DNA of 64,000 nt from Pectinophora gossypiella (GCF_024362695.1 NC_065425.1:5647001-5711000); one strand, 5' to 3'. Shown: positions 10,726 to 22,455, counted from the stretch's first letter. Notes: generated by a model not told the origin, from the letters alone. Numbers and translations are program-made.

Positions 10726-11179
10726 ATTGTAATAAGGATAATGATGAATCTTAATTGTAACAGGAGACCAGTTCATTGGCCATATATCTTAGATAGTCCC
10801 TCATATCATAACAAAGACGACGGAATCCCAAAGTAGATTTTTATTACATGCCCGGGATAATAGGCGGCCAAACGAGTTTTCATTACTGGAAGAAATAAAA
10901 AAACTTTCTTTAACTATGAAATAACGCAAAAGAACTGTGTCCCAGAATCCAACTTGCCAGTTATATTGCTAGTATTACGCCCAATGCTAAAGTTGAGTTC
11001 TCTTATTGAATAGAGAGCACTAAAAAATTCGCTCCCGAGACGCCTCGAAATACTTAGTTTCAATAAAAGCTAGGGATGGGATTTCAAAAGTATAATAAGA
11101 TTGAGGAAAATTTTATAATTAATTTACTTTCTTATTCAAGTGAGTCGGTGAGAAACCCTCACAAAGTTTAGCGGCGCAA
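10726..11179. other. No gene; faint LINE-tail relic
   Basis: Around 10795-10870, 'ttattacatgcccgggata' resembles the region near 3697-3715 of the LINE tail at 3488-3769. The rest is unassigned. Confidence 0.35.
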
Positions 11180-11255
11180 GGGTCTTAACCAAGTTGCAAA
11201 CGATTATGATAATCGACAGTGACAGTGATAATAAATCTATGGCGTAGACATAAAG
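11180..11255. mobile_element. MITE-2 end
   Basis: 'ccaagttgcaaacgattatg' and 'cgacagtgacagtgataa' match the inverted ends of MITE-2 at 17849-17928. Confidence 0.5.
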
Positions 11256-11306
11256 TGCCATGTCAATATGAAGTGGTTAAATATAGGCACCTTTGCACAA
11301 CAAAAT

Positions 11307-11612
11307 AGCCTCCGTGGTCTGGTGGTTAGAGCGTTAGGCTCACGATCTGGATGTCCGGGTTCGATGCCTGATGGCGACATTATCGAAATCACTTTGTGAG
11401 ACTGCCCTTTGTTTGGTAAGGACATTCAAGGCTAGAATCACCTGATTTTCTGAAAAAGTAAAATGATTCTTTTTTTCGGAGGGCACGTTAAGCCGTAGTT
11501 CCAGCTTTCAGTCATCCACCAACCCGCAGTGGGGTAGCGTGGTGGAGTATGCTCCTTAACCCCTCTGGTTGATTGAGGGGAGGTCTGTACCCAGCAGGGT
11601 CCACATAATACC
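11307..11612 (+). mobile_element. SINE-A, near full length, diverged
   Basis: The head 'gcctccgtggtctggtggtt' with the A box is followed by the B box 'ccgggttcgatgcctgatgg', the body, and the tail 'gtctgtacccagcagg'. Several substitutions and small deletions compared with 48947-49275. Confidence 0.75.
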
Positions 11613-11639
11613 AGCGTCGTGGTTCAAGCCGCGACTTGT

Positions 11640-11757
11640 ACTGAGTGAGGCCCTTTTATCTCAGGATGTGCACCACCACCTTATGATCATTCTAATGAAC
11701 ATCCTTTCTGCTTTTTGTAATTGTTTAGTGATTTTTTTTATATGATGTTCTTGTCTT
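11640..11757 (+). mobile_element. LINE 3' tail fragment
   Basis: It matches the reverse complement of 5210-5340 ('ctcaggatgtgcaccacca', 'ccttatgatcattctaa'). It directly abuts SINE-F sequence. Confidence 0.45.
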
Positions 11758-11862
11758 TGGCGTCACTTATAATAAACAATTAGATTTGCTGCAGGCGGCA
11801 TTAACTACTTGGCTGGACAAATGGGCTGAAGGCTCTCACCCGGAGGCAGTGTGATGGCTCAC
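11758..11862 (+). mobile_element. SINE-F fragment
   Basis: 'tggcgtcacttataataa', a short insertion, then 'gctgcaggcggcattaacta' and 'cttggctggacaaatgggc'. Same repeat as at 55641-55740. Confidence 0.5.
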
Positions 11863-11875
11863 ACACTTAACAAAT

Positions 11876-11975
11876 TCTCACGACTATATCCCAATTGAGG
11901 TAGTCAGAGGTACATCCATCACAAGAAACTTAATTCACGCCTCACCGAGCTTTCTGTTAGACCAACGTGCCAGGT
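11876..11975 (-). mobile_element. SINE-E body fragment
   Basis: 'ctcacgactatatcccaatt' and 'cctcaccgagctttctgtt' match SINE-E in minus orientation. The text ends at 'gtgccaggtgcac'. Confidence 0.6.
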
Positions 11976-12927
11976 GCACTCAAATATACACTATTTGCAA
12001 AAATTGTACATGCTGCATAATTAAACGATTACTGCTTACTGATTAGTCGTTACATGAGTCATGTCAGGGATATCAAAAACATAAACAAGCGGCAAAGGAA
12101 GAGGGTAGACAGATATGTCTGCCCGTAGAAAATTATGGATCTACCTACTCCACTCCAATCTCATCAGTCATCCCGTGATCATGGCACTTGCAACAGTGTC
12201 GAAATATCGGGAGTCTCATATCTCCATTTAAACGCGGTAAAAACCCGTTACTATGTGCTTTAATTATAATAGTAACCCTGACACCAGGGTTGATGAGGTT
12301 GGTAATAACCACCTCAAAACTCGCACGATAGAAGAAGAGAAGATTAAACGTCATAGGATACCAAACTCAAAAGTGACTGCAAGTTATCTTCTGACGTTTT
12401 GTGGGTATCTATACTACCATGAAACTATAAGTATGTGTTTACGTAGTTTTATCAGTTAATTTTAAAACAAGAATAAGAATCCGAATATTTTTTAATGATA
12501 TCTTTTTAATAAAAATAAATAAATAATTGGCTACAAATCGATATCGATAATAAAATCAACTATTGGCATCCCCAAATGAAGCATTTGTACATCAACAAGC
12601 CCAAGTTCTTCAATTAAGTTAATTTGAAACAGCGCTATTTTTCAAATAAATAAACTAGACACAAAACTCCGTACCGTTTTTATTAAGGCCACAAACTACA
12701 CGACAGAGGCAAGCGTATCAGTGCAGGTGCGGTGGTGAAAGCGAGAATGAAACGAGAATTATAATTTTGTTCAAAATGTTTTTTTTTTTATAATATTCTT
12801 TACAAACAGAAAAAAAAAGTTGGTTGACGACGTAGGCCTCAGGAAGCCCTTACAACGCCAATCTAGCACTGAACCGTTCTCGATGGAAAAGGAGCAATAA
12901 GAAGGTACGACCCCAAGTTTTGTTTTT
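11976..12927. other. No gene; one SINE-B tail piece
   Basis: At about 12258-12342 the plus strand reads 'aaccctgacaccagggttg' and 'cacgatagaagaagag', a SINE-B tail. The remaining sequence, including AT-rich 12440-12700, shows nothing I can assign. Confidence 0.4.
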
Positions 12928-13300
12928 GATGTGACTTATTGTGGATTTGCAACAAATGTCATTAACTACTTGGCCAGGTAGATGGGAATCGCTGAGGGCT
13001 CTTACCCGGTACATAAGATGAGATATTTATTGCATTTCAGGAATGCACATGTTTTTACAGAGGTCTTTTACGGTAAGTAAACATTTAAGACAATACGCCT
13101 GAGTGTGTCCAGTTGCGCGCGAACCTCGGCTCAGGGCGCCCCGACCCCAAATATTTGTAAATGGGACCAAGGCCAAGGAAGGTAATAAATTACTAAATGT
13201 TTTGTTTTTTTCATTTGGCGGTGAGGGTGAGCTGCCGCCAAGGTTGTTTTGGGGTACCGAACAGAGCATAGTACCCCGGTACTCACAAGTTGGAGTGTAA
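12928..13300 (+). mobile_element. SINE-F or LINE tail, longer version
   Basis: It begins 'gatgtgacttattgtggatt' with 'cattaactacttggccagg'. It continues through 'acaatacgcctgagtgtgtcc' and a GC-richer part ('gggcgccccgaccccaaata') that aligns loosely with the start of the 26 bp minisatellite region at 55744. The frames at 13027-13319 on both strands overlap each other and are not convincing genes. Right boundary uncertain. Confidence 0.4.
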
Positions 13301-13990
13301 CTACGAATTGACGATTCAACGGCTTTACTTTAGTAATTCATACTCCGTGATTGGCTGAAATTTCAATAAGTCGCAATTAGTTGGCATTTTTAACCAATCA
13401 AAATTGTGGATATTTGAATATAATTTTTTTTCGATAAAAACTAGTTACCCGATTAGGCCTCACTGTTCCCTCCACGCTGTCCGCTCTCGTGCACTTTGCG
13501 GCCTAAATTTTGCGTCCGTTTTTACAGTCACGGAAATATAATGAAACGGTTCGGCGTGTTTACACTGCATTATAAGTTTGTTTGACCGTATACTTTGCGT
13601 CTCGTTACTTCTGTTTTTGTTTCGCATTTTTACTGAATTTTCTTTTAAACAGCTAAGTATACTAACTTTTAGTATATTAAGGCCCGGATGCATTTTAAAA
13701 TCCAAATTCGATTGTTTAAATATTGCTTCTGTAAGTCCGAGGTTCACGAAAATATTACATACCTAATTTACATTTTAAATTGATGCAATTTTCTTTTCGG
13801 TTTTACGAAGGTCAGTGGTATAATTTGTTTTTTTTTTTCTTCTTCAAACATCGTCTTCTTTGAGAAATAGCGTCTTCATGTCCCTCAAAAAGCAGTTGTT
13901 GGTGGTTTTAGGTCTAATTTGATTGTTAACAAAAATACATATATCATGAATGTCATCTCACTAGCAGTCTCCCGTTTTCATGTGATCCGT
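13301..13990. other. No recognisable gene
   Basis: A 95-codon minus frame (13460-13747) and a plus shadow are present, without recognisable motifs. Confidence 0.45.
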
Positions 13991-14150
13991 TTACCTACGT
14001 CCAGTTTTTTACAGAAGCGACTGCCTGTCTGACTTTCCGATCCGGAGAGAAAGCCACCCCAATACAGGTTAGGTCACATACCTCCAAAACATATTTTTCG
14101 AGAATGTGGGTTTCCTGACGATGTGTTCCTTCACCGCTGAGCACGTGACA
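13991..14150 (-). mobile_element. SINE-D tail part
   Basis: 'tttttacagaagcgactgcc', 'aatacaggttaggtcacata' and 'ttcaccgctgagcacgtgac' match 3340-3470. The head is missing. Confidence 0.65.
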
Positions 14151-14269
14151 AGTATTGAACAGATCTGAGTGTGTTTTTTTGATATTAAGATAACGATAGA
14201 CACCGGCCTTGAAATGAAATTTGAAATCAGAACTCAATAACGTGAAGAATTAATAAGGGATATCGATTA

Positions 14270-14865
14270 CTTCTTCTTCTATCGTCTAACCTCATCAACC
14301 CTGGTGTCAGGGTTATTGAGCCGTCAAAGGCCCCTGACTTGACTCATGTAACGACTACGTACTAACATCATCATCGGCCCATTAACGTCCCCACTGCTGG
14401 GGCACGGGCCTTCCCTATGGATGGATAGGGAGATCGTGTCTTAAACCATCCCGCGGGCCCAGTGCAGATTGATGGTTATTAACGACTGCTAATGCAGCCG
14501 GGACCAACGGCTTAACGTGCCTTCCGAAGCACGGAGGAGCTCGAGATGAAAACTTTTTTTTTGTAGTCACCCATCCTATGACCGGCCTTTGCGAAAGTTG
14601 CTTAACTTCAACAATCGCAGACCAAGCGCGTTAACTGCTGCGCCACCGAGCTCCTCCGTACGTACTTACATCAGTAAGTAGTAACCGGCACCAACGGCTT
14701 AACGTGCCTTCCGAAGCACAGATCATCTTACTTTTGGACAATCAGGTGATCAGTCTGTAATGTCCTAATCAGACTAGTGATTTTTGTGATATGTCCCCAC
14801 CGAGATTCAAACCCGGGACTCCGGATCGTGAGCCCAACTCTCAACCACTGGACCACGGAGGCCGT
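14270..14865 (-). mobile_element. SINE-B, split by an inserted SINE-C
   Basis: The tail part (14270-14363) and the core plus head (14659-14865) make one SINE-B on the minus strand. SINE-C interrupts it. Flanking words tacgtact at 14356-14363 and 14659-14666 are the likely target duplication. Confidence 0.7.
14364..14658 (-). mobile_element. SINE-C inserted in SINE-B
   Basis: It is near identical to the copy at 2337-2626, with a catcat tail on the left and a head ending 'ccaccgagctcct'. The host SINE-B continues on both sides, so this insertion is younger than the SINE-B copy. Confidence 0.8.
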
Positions 14866-15103
14866 TACATGGATTACAATTCGGCAATACATAATAAGAT
14901 CGTTAACTCCATATTGAATTAACGACTCAAACGATCTAAAACTTCAATCTACTTCAAAGGCCCAAGTTTCGACGTACTTATAGATCTCGTTAAAAGCTCT
15001 ACTGAAACTTTAACTTAACTACGTAATTACGTAAACGAGTTATCCAGTTGGTTTAGGAATTACTAACTAGTTCAATATATTACGTCGCATATAAATTCGA
15101 GCC

Positions 15104-15560
15104 TTAGATTACATTGGGACAGGCAGGGTAATGAACCGCATTGACACGGCCGGAAATGTTATTAAACATACATACATACATAGATACATACATAAACTCA
15201 CGCCTATTTCCCACCGGGGTAAGCAGAGACTTGCTTCGATCCTGACACACTTCTCTTGCTTCCTCCACATTCATCAATCGCTTCATACACGCACGCCGGT
15301 TCAGAGTAGATCGTATTAAACCTTTTCTAAGGACATCTCCAATTTGGTCATCGTAAGTCCTTCTCGGTCTTCCTCTGCCAGCCCTACCATCAACTTTCGC
15401 TTTATATACCGCTTTTGCAATTCTATTATCCTTCATCCGCTCTACGTGTCCAAACCAACCTAACATTCCCTTCTCAATCTTAGTCACTATAACGTCTTTT
15501 ACACCACATCTCTGTCTTATCACACTGCAACACTGCTTATGCACTGCTCACTGCATTGCT
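15104..15560 (-). pseudogene. RTE-like LINE 3' end with C-terminal coding
   Basis: A 146-codon minus frame shows Gly-Trp-Phe-Gly-His-Val-Glu-Arg-Met, then Gly-Arg-Gly-Arg-Pro-Arg-Arg-Thr and Val-Glu-Glu-Ala-Arg-Glu-Val-Cys-Gln-Asp-Arg. This is the conserved C-terminal segment after the RT domain in lepidopteran RTE-type LINEs. The element ends on the minus strand in a tatg microsatellite (plus-strand catacatacataca at about 15167). The endonuclease and RT core are absent, so it cannot move by itself. Confidence 0.75.
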
Positions 15561-15586
15561 TATGTTATTAAATTCATTCATTAATA

Positions 15587-15870
15587 AAATCACGCCAGTT
15601 TCCCACCGGTGTAAGCAGAGACAATGCAATTCTGACATATCTTTCTTGCTTCCTCCACATTCATGAAGCGTTTCATACACGCATGTCGGTTCGAGAGGAT
15701 CGTACTAAACCTTTTTTTAAGGAATCTCCAACTTCGTCAATGTAAGAGTATAATGGACGCGTCTTTCTAGGTCTTCCTCTGCCCATCCTACCAGCAACCT
15801 CTGCTTTATATACCGCGGTCATTTTTATAGTTGGATAGGCCCGCATTCTATCAGGTAAGATTTTAAACAA
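15587..15870 (-). pseudogene. Second RTE-like LINE 3' end, adjacent
   Basis: The same C-terminal segment is repeated: 'cccaccggtgtaagcagag', 'cttgcttcctccacattcat', and on the minus strand Gly-Arg-Gly-Arg-Pro-Arg-Lys-Thr. It lies about 25 bp from the previous fragment in the same orientation and is clearly diverged from it, so it is an independent or old tandem copy. Confidence 0.7.
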
Positions 15871-17426
15871 TTGCAAACCAAGTAGTAATAATAAATGCTT
15901 GAGTCTCAGTCAAGAGACGCCATAGACCCAGTGAACCATACTTTAGGTAAGGTAAGGTTTATTTGTTTCCTAAACGGCACAATTGAATGAGGCAGTTAAA
16001 CAAGCGAGAGATAATTCTTGGTGGAACTCATAACGAACCTGGTGACGGTACATAGAGTAGAAAAATACGGAAATAATATCGTAGTATAACTTTAGCTATG
16101 TTTACAAATTTCTTCGTAGGATTTCAATACCTACCAAAAGTTTAGTTGCAGGTTGTCTTCTAGAGGTTTTTAGCCGTAACCATCTGAATATAGACTAAAT
16201 AAGTGAACCTACGACCCAGGGTCGGTGAAGCGGTTAATTAACCTAACCATACACAAACACGTACACACGAGCAGAACAAGAAGCCTAAGCACATCCTGGA
16301 AATTCCGTACAAAAATCTCATACTTACCATTTGCCACCTTATCGCGTAAGTGCGAGTGAGACAGACAACTCGCGCGCTCTCTTTTACTCCTTAACGGCTT
16401 ATGGATATGTAGACTAAAGTAAGACCCACAGGGGGTGAGGTAAATCTAGCCCGGTGCCCGATACGAATTGGGGCGGGGAAGAGAGTTATTATTTATTCTA
16501 CGGCTTGAGTTGTCTATGTTATACTTCCAAAAACATTTTGATATAAGAAATTATAATAGAGAAATTCTGATATTTTTACTCTATGTCTCGCCCCAAAGAG
16601 AACTAAACTTAATTTTCTGTGTTGATGTAATGAGTTGGCTGAAAAATCACCCTCGCTGGCTGAGAGGTAATTAGTAATTTAATTAATAGCCATCTTAAAG
16701 TTTGGATTAGCCATCGGATAGATAACTTCGTAACGAATTGCGTACGACCTCTGTTAATTGGGAAAAGTTAGTTTAGTCGGTCGAGATTGTGAGCTGGTAA
16801 ATTATATATACGTATATTTATGTTTTTGTACATAACAGATGTAAAATGAAGCGAATTCAAACATTAAAGGAATATTTTGTGGTTATGTGGTTTATTATAT
16901 AAACCCTAACTTACTACTTTTACCAACTACTTTTGTACTTATTATTATTTACTTAGAATAAGATCTTTAATTTTGTTTTCTTGCAAATAAATGAGTAATT
17001 ATGATTATGATTATTGCATACAAAGTAACAAAAATCGACATGTGAATCGATCAAGTTCTTGGTAGTACATAACAAAACATATAGAACAGACACCATTGAA
17101 TAATGCTACAGTTTTGGTTTATTTGGTTCTTTTTTAAAATAATAATTTAAAACGAAGCATTACGCGTGTATCCCCGAAGTACACGCATTCCAGCCAGCTA
17201 TGTTTAAGTGTCATGCAATAGGGGGTGAGCCTATTTCGAGAGGGACGGGGTCGGGGGGGGGGCTTTGTTTACATTTTTAATAATATTTTGAATGATTGAT
17301 AAACATTATATTGGAAATACAATTCCTTTCATTTTAGATGGGCAGAGCAATAAGTAATCAATACTCGATTTGCAACGCGCCACATATTAAATCCCTAATA
17401 ATGATCATAATCAGACATCTTTTTTT
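15871..17426. other. No recognisable gene
   Basis: About 1.5 kb without a supported gene. A plus frame at 16468-16674 (68 codons) has no motif. A G-rich run lies near 17250-17263, and a diverged 'gggcagagcaataagtaatc' word near 17340 resembles the LINE tail at 63128-63293. Confidence 0.45.
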
Positions 17427-17490
17427 TTTGACGTGACTTATTGTAGATTTGCCGCAGATGGCATTAACTACTTGGCCGGACAAATGGGGA
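17427..17490 (+). mobile_element. SINE-F fragment
   Basis: 'ttgacgtgacttattgtaga' and 'gcattaactacttggccgga' match 55641-55700. Truncated. Confidence 0.55.
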
Positions 17491-17848
17491 GATCAGACAT
17501 CAAAACTTTTCCGCAACGAAACTAGAACACGCTTCACAATTACCTACCGTTGCGAACAAAATACAAAGGTTGTTCACTATTTTTATTCGCATAGAACAAA
17601 AGAATACGCATGGTTAGTTAGAGTCCGTTACGTTTGACAGTCCGACGCTGTATGTGCCGATTGGAATAGTTTGTAACAAAGCAGTGGGGCCTTATCCAAG
17701 CTGCAAACGATTATGAAAGTCATGTATTTTCTGGCATTACTTATTGTAGTTTTGGCGCATCTACCTAATCTCAGTGTGACTTAAATGTATGGGATTGACA
17801 TTAACCAACTAAACCTTAGCCAAGTTGCATGCATAAATCGCCTATATG

Positions 17849-18366
17849 TTAGCTAAGTTGCAAACGATTATGACATTCGACATTGACAGTGATAAAAATG
17901 TATGAGATTGACATATGGTGACATTTCATTTCCATATATTTTTATGACATTATAAGTATTATTACTTACCCACGGTTACTATCCAGGAACATTTTGCATT
18001 CGATAATTAATATCAGTAATTTCCTGATCAAATTACTAGTAATATACACAGGATGTTAGTAACATTGTAACGTAAACATTGAGGGATGATTTAGACTATG
18101 ATTCTGAGCTGACATGAAGTGGAATTTTCCGTCGCAAAATTATGGAACTGAAAATAATTTTAAAAAACACTAGAAAATTCATGAATTTTCCGATAGAGAA
18201 TTCAACTAGATATCAACTCAGAAGCCTGATCTGAATCATCCCCCTCAGTATTCGATACGATGTCACTAACGCCCTGTATATGGGATTGAAATGTCACCAT
18301 ATGTCAATCCCATACATTTTTATCACTGTCACTGTCGAATGTCATAATCGTTTGCAACTTAGCTAA
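17849..18366. mobile_element. MITE-2 with a nested MITE-1
   Basis: Inverted ends at 17849-17928 and 18287-18366 share 'agctaagttgcaaacgatta', 'gacagtgataaaaatgta' and 'gacatatggtgacatttca'. The inside contains a separate fold-back, MITE-1, at 18048-18277. The same unit forms the centre of the large palindrome. Confidence 0.65.
18048..18277. mobile_element. MITE-1, diverged copy
   Basis: The ends are 'acaggatgttagtaacatt' and 'gtcactaacgccctgt'. Inverted halves share 'gtggaattttccgtcgca' and its partner 'ttttccgatagagaattc' with decay. Non-coding. Duplicate at 22822-23051. Confidence 0.65.
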
Positions 18367-18533
18367 TATACAGGCCATGTATGTTATGTTATATTTGTTA
18401 GCTGTCACCAAATCATTTATATTTATTTGGTTTTTCCTTTCTTCGGATAACTTGTAAAAGCAAATCGCTTAAATTAGGAAAGAGGAAAAAATATTGCCAT
18501 TAATAGACGTGAAATGAGAAAATAAATAGGTAT

Positions 18534-18716
18534 ACAGGGTGTTAGTGACATCGAAACGAAAACTTTGGGGGATAATTCAGACCATGATTATGAATTGATA
18601 TTAAGTAGAATTTTCCGTTGCAAAAGTATGGAACTGAAAGTAATTTAAAATACTTACTTAATATAAGGTCTGACTCATCCCCCTCAGTATTCTTTACGAT
18701 GTCACTAACACCCTGT
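18534..18716. mobile_element. MITE-1 copy
   Basis: The ends 'acagggtgttagtgacatcg' and 'cgatgtcactaacaccctgt' are long inverted repeats. The element is flanked by TA-rich text (tat before, ata after). 183 bp, no coding. Copies of this one are at 22273-22455 (inverted) and 23308-23490. Confidence 0.75.
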
Positions 18717-18904
18717 ATAATAAATGAATGCTAGCGCACTAGGATGGGTAGTGTTAACTCCGGCCTCCTTGGTCTAAAATCTTTTGGAAATATAAATTTC
18801 AATTTAAGCTATGAATTTCATTTTGACATACCATTTCCTTGTAGGAATTATTATTCGTATTTTTCCGCTGTTCAGTTCTGCTATATTCGTTATGAATTTG
18901 AATG

Positions 18905-18906
18905 TA
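18905..18906. other. Empty mariner target site (TA)
   Basis: By the pairing rule this TA corresponds to 26861-26862 in the right arm, where the mariner sits. The flanking words gaatg and acttc are the unfilled version of the right-arm insertion site. Confidence 0.9.
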
Positions 18907-19029
18907 ACTTCTACATTCTCAACTATCACAAATTGCATTTCGGGTTTAAAACAACACAAGCAAATCGAACTTATTTTTATTCACTTTAGTGATCATCTGT
19001 GTCCAACTATAACGATGAATGGAAGACGT

Positions 19030-20870
19030 TTTTATTTGACCTGACTTATTATAGACAATATTGGTGTTGATATATTGTGAAGAGAGATTACGATTGATCG
19101 TCTATAACGATCGCATTCACATCGTCTCAGATGACACGTGGAGACGATATCGTTAACGATACTACTTTATACTTACCCACGATTTGTCGAACACTCGGAC
19201 TTGAACGATAGGACAATGTATATTTATTTAGTTTATAACCAATATAAGTATAAAGTAATCTACCCATTTCCCTTGATTTTGTCATAACTTGAGAACAACT
19301 TGACCGAGTTCATATCTTTACAAATTAAATGTTTTATTGTAAATTCAATTTACTTTTTCATATATTTTTGAAAACTTGAATAAGTTGCGTAGGAAATAGT
19401 AATAATTCAGACAACAAATAGATAGCCAATGCGGGTAAGCGGTATTGAATATTATTATATTATCTACAAAAAAGTTTTTGGCGCGCTATACCTATATATT
19501 AGATAACATACAATATAACCTGCTTGTTACGAAACTACGTTGTGACTACGTTCGATAGTTCGATGGTGCAAACTGTTCAAAGCGAGCAGTTCGATTGCAG
19601 CTATGAAGTGGGCGGGCTGCGATATGTACCTGGTATCTCGAGACCGAAATATCTGTTAATATTATTACTCGTATTTATACATTTATGTAGGTATTTAATA
19701 TTGTATCTTTTTTTGTTGCGGACATTATATAGAATGGTATATTATTATTATTAAAACTTCATTTAACAAAATATTTACATTCAAGAAAACGTAAAAAATC
19801 CAAAAGGTATGATAAAGAAATACGAAAAAAAAAACAAATCAAATCAATTCGAAAAGACCACTAATTACACTAATTTCAGAGTTTAGATTCTAACACAAAG
19901 GTAAATGTATAAATTGTATCAAAAACAATTTATACATAGCACCAAGACTGCATCTTATATAACGGGAGCGGGCGCGCGTAACCGAAAAGACGTTTGGGAT
20001 GTATAAAGGAATTAAGGCACTAATTATTCAATAATTATTTATTTATTTGTTACCTAATTCAAATTAACGTGTGATATTTTCAAGGATCCCGCTATGTATC
20101 ATAATCCGAAAAGTGCTTGGATTTCCACCGCATCTGTCTGCACCGGGACTAAAACATTGCGATCTGTAGAGTGGTGGGAGCGACCCGAGCCACGGTTTAT
20201 TCTTTGTTTTACTCCCAATGACATAGCGACAGGCTACTAAAAGTGACAAATAAATGTAATAGGTAATAATTATAATATGAACGAAAATGTACTAAGCGCG
20301 GTCGATTCGACTACGCGCGCCCGCTTGACGGATATATACATCCACTTCTCGCCAGTTATGTTTGGGTATAATTTGTTAAAACTTCAATTTATAAATCAAA
20401 CAAATATGCTTTATTGCATTTATTGCACAGACATACGAGAAGCAATTTAAAACGATACACAAGGCAATTTACATCTATACTAGCGGCCTCTACTGGTTTT
20501 TTTCCAGACGGCCGTAGAAAAACCTCTTTAGCAGAAAAAATATCTGGAAAAGGTGAACTCCGCTTTCTTTCGCGCCCTACACCGTATTCACAGCATCTGC
20601 CAATATGATGTGCCTTGTAGTTTAGAACTGTACATTAGTACCGCTCAGACCCATTTTCCTCTTAGTTAAGCACTAACGTCAAATAAATACAAGCATCTAA
20701 CTTATTTTCAGTTTCATAACAATGTCATAATATAATATAAAAGTCGGTGAGGCTACCGAGTGGTGCCGGTCCCACTAACCTAAATGTTTGTTTATTTTGT
20801 ATATTTCTTGCCTACCTATTATAATGATAATTGCTAACATAGTTTTAAGGGTATTGTTACTAACACTCTA
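19030..20870. other. Unassigned sequence in the left arm
   Basis: I see no recognisable gene. Two GC-rich 12 bp words, cgggcgcgcgta (about 19969) and tacgcgcgcccg (about 20315), are inverted copies about 340 bp apart. Frames at 19524-19754, 20064-20249 and 20414-20608 are short, motif-free and duplicated exactly in the right arm. An old transposon or LTR remnant is possible but not shown. Confidence 0.4.
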
Positions 20871-20874
20871 TGGA

Positions 20875-20995
20875 CTTAAGTTGTCTGAAAATAAACAGAG
20901 ACTATGTACCCACATATCACCGAACTTTCTATTAGAACAACGTGATAGGTGGTGAGCCGTATCGCCGTCTATAATAGTCGAGCCAACTGTGTAAG
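20875..20995 (-). mobile_element. SINE-E fragment, left arm
   Basis: 'cacatatcaccgaactttct' and 'ggtggtgagccgtatcgcc' match SINE-E in minus orientation. The mirror copy is at 24772-24892. Confidence 0.6.
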
Positions 20996-21062
20996 CTCGA
21001 ACTGACGCATACAAAAATAAACACAAAAGTTCAGATCTATACAAAAATAAATTTATTAAACC

Positions 21063-21150
21063 TTCTTTTTATAACGTGTGGGTTATAAGGTGGATAGCCC
21101 ACCTCAGCAGCCCTAGTGTCAGGGTTATTATTGAAATGGCTCATGTAAAA
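21063..21150 (-). mobile_element. SINE-B tail, left arm
   Basis: 'gtgtgggttataaggtggat' and 'agccctagtgtcagggtta' match the SINE-B tail. The mirror copy is at 24617-24704. Confidence 0.55.
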
Positions 21151-21219
21151 ACTAAATAATTTATACTTAGCTGATTTTAATATATATACTTATATTATTA
21201 AGTTGTAATATAAATTAAG

Positions 21220-21220
<1 letters not shown>

Positions 21221-21266
<46 letters not shown>
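21221..21266. repeat. TA microsatellite, left arm, 46 bp
   Basis: Uninterrupted alternating ta. The right-arm partner (24497-24546) is two units longer. Confidence 0.9.
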
Positions 21267-21269
<3 letters not shown>

Positions 21270-21277
21270 CCAGGACA

Positions 21278-21604
21278 GCCTCCGTGGTCTAGTGGTTAGA
21301 GCGTTAGGCTCACAATCTGGAGGTCCGGGTTCAATTCCCGATGGGGACATTGTCGAAATCACTTTGTGAGACTGTCCTTTGTTTGGTAAGGACTTTTCAA
21401 GCTTGAATCACCTGATTGTCCGAAAAAGTAAGATGATTCCGTGCTTCGGAGGGCACGTTAAGCCGTTGGTCCCGGCTATTAGCCGTAAAAACACCTCCAC
21501 CAACCCGCAGTGGAGCAGCGTGATGGAGTATGCTCCATACCCCCTCCGGTTGATTGAGGGGAGGCCTGTGCCCAGCAGTGGGACGTATATAGGCAGTTTA
21601 TGTT
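21278..21604 (+). mobile_element. SINE-A, full length, left arm
   Basis: The head 'gcctccgtggtctagtggtt' (A box) and 'ccgggttcaattcccgatgg' (B box) imitate a tRNA over about 72 bp, from which RNA polymerase III could start. Body and tail match 49020-49275, ending 'cccagcagtgggacgtatat'. The 110-codon frame over it is not a gene. Confidence 0.85.
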
Positions 21605-22212
21605 ATGTATATATAACTTATATGTATATTTCTTATATGTATATATGTATATATATATATATATCGAAAAATACACTGTTCTTAGCTGAATATGTGAACT
21701 TACACTCGTAATGTCTAATTGGGTGGGCAGAGCCACTTGTATGTAACTAACCTCACGGCATTTGACTTATACGGCTAATATAATAAGACCCGCCAAGCTC
21801 CATTAAAAATCCAAAAATAAAATTGACTTTATATAAAGTCAAAGAGCTTTTATAATATTATGTTATCCATGTAAGATTGGCTAAAAGAACTATACGCCTA
21901 CGCGAAAAGCACTTAATATTTCACGTTACTTATTCATATAATTTCTGAAAGCATAAATAAGCATAGATTGTAATTCCTTTGTTTGTACTGTGTAATACTA
22001 CTGAATGTTATTCTATCGGCCGAGAGAATATCACTAAAAGGAATATTATTTGTCTCATCACACACAGTTTATTGTTGAGAGTGCATACGTATGAAAAGAT
22101 CGAGAAAGCAAAACATTATAAGCTGATTTTAACATCGAACGTAACTGACATTAAAAAAAAGCAACAGAACATGAATATGACAATCATCATCATCATCAGC
22201 CCATTAACTAAG
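21605..22212. other. Unassigned inner part of the left arm
   Basis: It begins with TA-rich and tatg-like text, then a weak match to the LINE tail ('gggtgggcagagccacttgt' near 21720). The frame at 21979-22284 is duplicated exactly in the right arm and has no motif. Confidence 0.4.
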
Positions 22213-22272
22213 ACGACCAAGGAGGCCGGAGTTAACACTACCCATCCTAGTGCGCTAGCATTCATTTATTAT

Positions 22273-22455
22273 ACAGGGTGTTAGTGACATCGTAAAGAAT
22301 ACTGAGGGGGATGAGTCAGACCTTATATTAAGTAAGTATTTTAAATTACTTTCAGTTCCATACTTTTGCAACGGAAAATTCTACTTAATATCAATTCATA
22401 ATCATGGTCTGAATTATCCCCCAAAGTTTTCGTTTCGATGTCACTAACACCCTGT
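22273..22455. mobile_element. MITE-1 copy, inner left arm
   Basis: Inverted partner of 23308-23490 and equal to 18534-18716 reversed. Ends are 'acagggtgttagtgacatcg' and 'cgatgtcactaacaccctgt'. Confidence 0.75.

Larger units (their letters stand above)
17849..18774 (+). repeat. Direct repeat copy of the palindrome centre
   Basis: This 926 bp block matches 22623-23548 in the same orientation at a constant offset of 4774. Only scattered single-base differences are seen (for example near 17885 and 17902). It contains MITE-2 arms, two MITE-1 copies and the words 'gctagcgcactaggatggg'. The match stops at 18774/23548 after 'cggcctccttggtc'. From 18777 the sequence is instead the outer end of the left palindrome arm. 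Confidence 0.85.

Noticed and set aside
13027..13319. Three overlapping frames on both strands
   Set aside because: Short, mutually overlapping and inside a repeat tail; no motif.
21278..21350. tRNA-like sequence with A and B boxes (also 48949, 11308, 47905)
   Set aside because: Each is the head of a longer SINE that continues with a conserved body and tail, and several copies are mutated. Not tRNA genes.
21979..22284. 101-codon frame present identically in both palindrome arms
   Set aside because: The identity comes from the palindrome, not from selection. Part of the frame is MITE and SINE-like sequence.
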